Shown here: positions 46,965 to 49,446 of the stretch, in pieces
Layout: every line of letters begins with the position of its first letter
How positions within the stretch are numbered: position 1 is the first letter of the stretch
NCBI GenBank assembly: GCA_036844615.1
Contig: DAIUFK010000008.1
Location: forward strand, 1-49,446
Length of the DNA stretch: 49,446 nt
Direction: 5' to 3'
From: Palsa-872 sp036844615
GTDB taxonomy: Bacteria > Chloroflexota > Dormibacteria > Dormibacterales > Dormibacteraceae
Made by a program: the position numbers and the translations under genes
Notes under the pieces: model-generated
What the model was told of the DNA's origin: nothing
What the model saw: the letters and a program-made list of their open reading frames with translations, nothing else
The model's database searches: none

Positions 46965-48523
46965 TCGGCCGCCACCGACGCAAGTCCGAGGTCCGCCCAT
47001 CGGCTGGTGGATCCGATCCAAGCCATGGCCTCATCGAGCTGCCGCTGGCCAAACGGGCGCCGGCCGCGCCTGGCGAGCACGGCAACAGCGACGATTTCGC
47101 CTCGATCGTCCAGCCTGGGGACCAGCAACGCGCTGTTGCTCTCGATGTTGACTCGGGGCTGGGGGCGCGACGATGGCCGCTCGATGACCAGCAGCGGCTG
47201 ACCGCTTCGGCCTGCTGCCGCAATCAAATCTGCGGTCAGGAGCTTGCCCAGTCCACGCAACTGGTCCGGGTCGACCATCTCCCCGACCGGGACCCAGAAC
47301 GCCCGCTGGGCGTCAAGTCGCTTTGCCAACCGAGGCAGGTCGAGCATCGGCAGCGGAAGGCGCGACCGAACAAGGGCCATCACTCGGGGATGGTCCAGGC
47401 CTGCGGTCAGCAGAACTCCGCAGGCCTGTGCCAGTACGGCGAGTGCGAGCAGCGCATGCCGGCCCTGCAGCGTGAGCAGGGAAAGGAGGGTGAAGGAGCC
47501 GAGGGCCGCAACGATTGCAAACGGATAGTGGATTCGCTGGGGCTGTGCCCGCCTGGCGAGGTCGCGGAAGGTTACCAGCTGTTGAAAGGCGATGCCGCAA
47601 CCGATGGTGGCGGCCGAGGCGATGATCCAGGACGAGATGGGGCCCAGGCCACCGCGAAGCAGCGTGAACACCAGTGCCGAGAAGAGGGCCAACCCGCCAC
47701 CCGTGACAACCGCGAGCTTGACCCAGCGAGCACTGCCAGGCACATACACGAAGAGGGACAGGAGGTGTCTGAGAAACAGGATGCCTTGTCTCGTGCTGGC
47801 TTTACTTTCACCGGCATTGCGGGCGGCAAAAACGAAAGGCACGTCGGCCACCTTGAGCGTCGGCGTGCACACCAGCAGCTCGAGCAGGATCTTGAAACCC
47901 ATCGGCCGCAGCTCGAGGCCCGCCAGGTAGCGCCGTTTGCAGCAAAAGAAGCCAGTCAAGGGATCGCTCGTGCGCTGCGTCTCCGGGAAGATCAGGTGCG
48001 CAAGCCAGGTGCAGGCGCGGCTGACCCAAAGACGAGATGGCCCCGCCAGGCCGGCACGACTTCCACCTTTCATGTATCGCGAGGCGATAGCAAGGTCGGC
48101 GCCTCCCTGGGTCTCAGCCAAGAGTTTCGGAATGATCTCGGGCGGATGCTGCAGGTCTCCGTCCATGACGCAGACCGCATCCCCGCGGGACGCCGCAAAT
48201 CCGGTTGTCACAGCTGTGCCGAGCCCAGTCTGTTCATCGGCCGGTCGCTCGATGAGCCTCCAACGGCGATCGGCGGCGCAAACAGCGCGGAGGAGAGGCC
48301 GGGTTTCAGTGTCGTCGCTATCGTCGACGACGATCACTTCGTAGTCGTGCCCGTCGAGCGCTTTGGACAGTTGGTCGTGCAAAGCACCGACGTTGCCGGC
48401 TTCGTTCCGGGTTGGGATCACGACCGACAACTCGCATGCGCTCTCGCGACGGACCAACGTGGATGCGTGGCGAACGGGGAGCGTCAACGGCGCGGTGTCT
48501 GTTACCTCCAGAACGGCCTCCAT
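46961..48523 (-). CDS. GT2 polyprenyl-phosphate sugar transferase fused to GtrA-like and GAF-like domains
   Basis: This 520-aa protein has three parts. Residues 30-250 are a DPM1-like GT2 domain (ELSVVIPTRNEAGNVGAL, VVDDSDD, VMDGDLQHPPEI), which transfers a sugar from a nucleotide donor to polyprenyl phosphate. Residues about 265-380 are GtrA-like membrane helices. Residues about 395-515 resemble a GAF domain (SALLVPRLDDRGEIVAVAVL, then RRPFGQRQLDEAMAWIG). A GAF after GT2-GtrA is unusual and suggests control by a small ligand or partner. The ATG at 48523 is preferred over 48577 because family-like sequence starts near there and an AAGG lies just upstream. It is the first gene of the minus-strand operon. 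Confidence 0.85.
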   Translation of the reverse strand: MEAVLEVTDTAPLTLPVRHASTLVRRESACELSVVIPTRNEAGNVGALHDQLSKALDGHDYEVIVVDDSDDTETRPLLRAVCAADRRWRLIERPADEQTGLGTAVTTGFAASRGDAVCVMDGDLQHPPEIIPKLLAETQGGADLAIASRYMKGGSRAGLAGPSRLWVSRACTWLAHLIFPETQRTSDPLTGFFCCKRRYLAGLELRPMGFKILLELLVCTPTLKVADVPFVFAARNAGESKASTRQGILFLRHLLSLFVYVPGSARWVKLAVVTGGGLALFSALVFTLLRGGLGPISSWIIASAATIGCGIAFQQLVTFRDLARRAQPQRIHYPFAIVAALGSFTLLSLLTLQGRHALLALAVLAQACGVLLTAGLDHPRVMALVRSRLPLPMLDLPRLAKRLDAQRAFWVPVGEMVDPDQLRGLGKLLTADLIAAAGRSGQPLLVIERPSSRPQPRVNIESNSALLVPRLDDRGEIVAVAVLARRGRRPFGQRQLDEAMAWIGSTSRWADLGLASVAAE

Positions 48524-49023
48524 ATCCTTATCTCTCCCTCGTTTCCTTGAATCCCGGTGGCATGGATGCGCACGCAAACAGCAGTAATCGGCGGTGCCGT
48601 CAATTCCGCCGGGTGAGACCGGGCCCTGCCCGCTCCGCCCGGCTGCCTCTCGATTGAAGCCATCGGCCCGCGGGCTTAATGCCCGTTTGCGACGTCTCGA
48701 TTTAACCCGGCCTTAACCCGCCCGATCAATGGGATGTTCGTGTAACGACCCGGGACATCCAACGGGCGATGCAGTACCTGAACATGGGTGTCAGATAGCC
48801 GCGATTCTGAGGCCCTGGTGCGAGGTGAGGCCGGCCAGCCGCTTTTTGAGCTATGTCGAACTCACCAGGAGACGATCAGGCGCAGCTCGGTCCTTCTAGC
48901 AGCCCCGGGTCAATGGGACGTTCGTCCGGTTGCATCGGGACATACGATCACCGCTCTCCGGGATGTCGGTGATCCCCGATTGGCGCATCGGAGCACAAGT
49001 GCCGGCGACGATAATGCACGGTC
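48524..49023. promoter_or_regulatory. Divergent intergenic region with an imperfect 33-34-bp direct repeat
   Basis: This 500-bp region separates the surface operon from the divergent GH99-like gene. TCAATGGGATGTTCGT (48726-48741) and TCAATGGGACGTTCGT (48910-48925) are each followed 9-10 nt later by CGGGACAT (48751-48758 and 48936-48943). The first copy also forms a GGATGT/ACATCC dyad around TCGT-GTA-ACGA. A short hairpin CGGGC-TTAAT-GCCCG lies near 48670-48685. The repeats may bind a regulator of the divergent units; no clear -35/-10 pair was assigned and no gene was recognised. Confidence 0.45.
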
Positions 49024-49446
49024 GTGGGAGAAAACGACTTTCCGCCCTTGGCCGGTAAGCAAATAACTCCGCCACCGTCTGCTCGCGGATGGAAAAGGTC
49101 GGGTCGGCTCCGTGTTGCAGGCTTGTTGGCGGCAGTCGCCGTCGTGGCCGCTTTGCTGATCGGGATCTTTTGGTCGCCGCTTGGCTCCCGCCTCACGACA
49201 CGCCCTACGACCGGTGGGCCGGCGTCGCCCTCCCCGCGTCTCCCCGACTTGAGCTTTCCCATCCGAGCCGCCTTCTACTACCCGTGGTTCCCGGAAGCCT
49301 GGAGCCAACAGGGCATGAGCCCTTTCTCCCACTACAAGCCATCGCTCGGCTACTACTCCACCGATGTGGCTACCGTCAGAGCGCAGATCCAGGCGATGCA
49401 GTACGCCAACATTCAAGCCGGAATTGCCTCGTGGTGGGGCCAGGGC
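49024..49446 (+). CDS. Membrane-anchored GH99-like protein, N-terminal part (runs off the window)
   Basis: The 141 codons up to the window end encode a proline-rich start, one membrane helix (VAGLLAAVAVVAALLIGIFW at about 33-52), a Pro/Thr/Ser-rich linker and then RAAFYYPWFPEAWSQQG, followed by HYKPSLGYYSTD and AMQYANIQAGIASWWGQG. The last three segments resemble the glycoside hydrolase family 99/GH71-like fold of endo-mannosidase-type proteins. GTG at 49024 is the first start after an in-frame stop at 49012; a TTG at 49048 is the alternative. The gene is divergent from the surface operon and could trim or modify the same glycan. The catalytic residues lie beyond the window. Confidence 0.72.
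   Translation, partial: MGENDFPPLAGKQITPPPSARGWKRSGRLRVAGLLAAVAVVAALLIGIFWSPLGSRLTTRPTTGGPASPSPRLPDLSFPIRAAFYYPWFPEAWSQQGMSPFSHYKPSLGYYSTDVATVRAQIQAMQYANIQAGIASWWGQG

Noticed and set aside
46965..47223. N-terminal extensions of the GtrA-like and HPrK-like frames
   Set aside because: They overlap the GT2-GtrA-GAF gene in another frame and are not family-like; the ATGA overlaps give better starts.

Overview
The window is a GC-rich bacterial contig, probably a metagenome-assembled scaffold: it holds three 100-N gaps, and two of these are flanked on both sides by the same 55 bp. It encodes a GlgE maltosyltransferase pathway, lipoprotein sugar-binding proteins, a ROK regulator, a CtaG-type oxidase assembly factor, a NarL-type two-component pair and many GTG/TTG starts. 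No gene specific to an outer membrane was seen. This suits a high-GC Terrabacteria lineage such as Chloroflexota, Dormibacterota or Actinomycetota. That is inference; no rRNA or tRNA gene was found to settle it.

Layout. (1) 0.2-11 kb is a surface-polysaccharide locus. It has an O-antigen ligase/polymerase-like protein, two glycosyltransferases, a polyprenyl-phosphate sugar-1-phosphate transferase, and five enzymes that together match the Wbp/Wlb route from UDP-GlcNAc to UDP-2,3-diacetamido-2,3-dideoxy-mannuronic acid. (2) 11-14 kb holds a CtaG / polytopic membrane protein / cupredoxin-like operon and an Ohr peroxidase. (3) 14-20 kb is a sugar ABC importer: two related binding lipoproteins, a ROK repressor, an ATPase and a permease, with a perfect inverted repeat carrying divergent TTGACA boxes. 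(4) 20-25.5 kb holds Lon, a CoA-binding protein, a CYTH protein, a GNAT acetyltransferase and an aldehyde dehydrogenase. (5) 25.8-33.3 kb is a GlgE / TreS-maltokinase fusion / GlgB operon that converts trehalose to branched alpha-glucan. (6) 33.3-34.9 kb is a histidine kinase/response regulator pair.

(7) 35.2-48.5 kb is the most unusual part. It is a tightly packed minus-strand operon, mostly with 4-bp stop/start overlaps. It encodes a GT2-GtrA-GAF fusion, a second GtrA-like protein, an HPr-kinase-like P-loop protein, a GT39-type transferase, a LysM-phosphoesterase, a membrane protein whose C-terminal part looks like the first lobe of a SNF2 helicase with ruined ATPase motifs, and two secreted metallophosphoesterases (one with five tandem repeats). 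A small Cys-rich protein may follow. A divergent, truncated membrane-anchored GH99-like gene ends the window. My reading is a lipid-linked-sugar glycosylation and cell-surface phosphoester-processing system with a membrane pseudo-helicase as a possible regulator or scaffold. This is a hypothesis.
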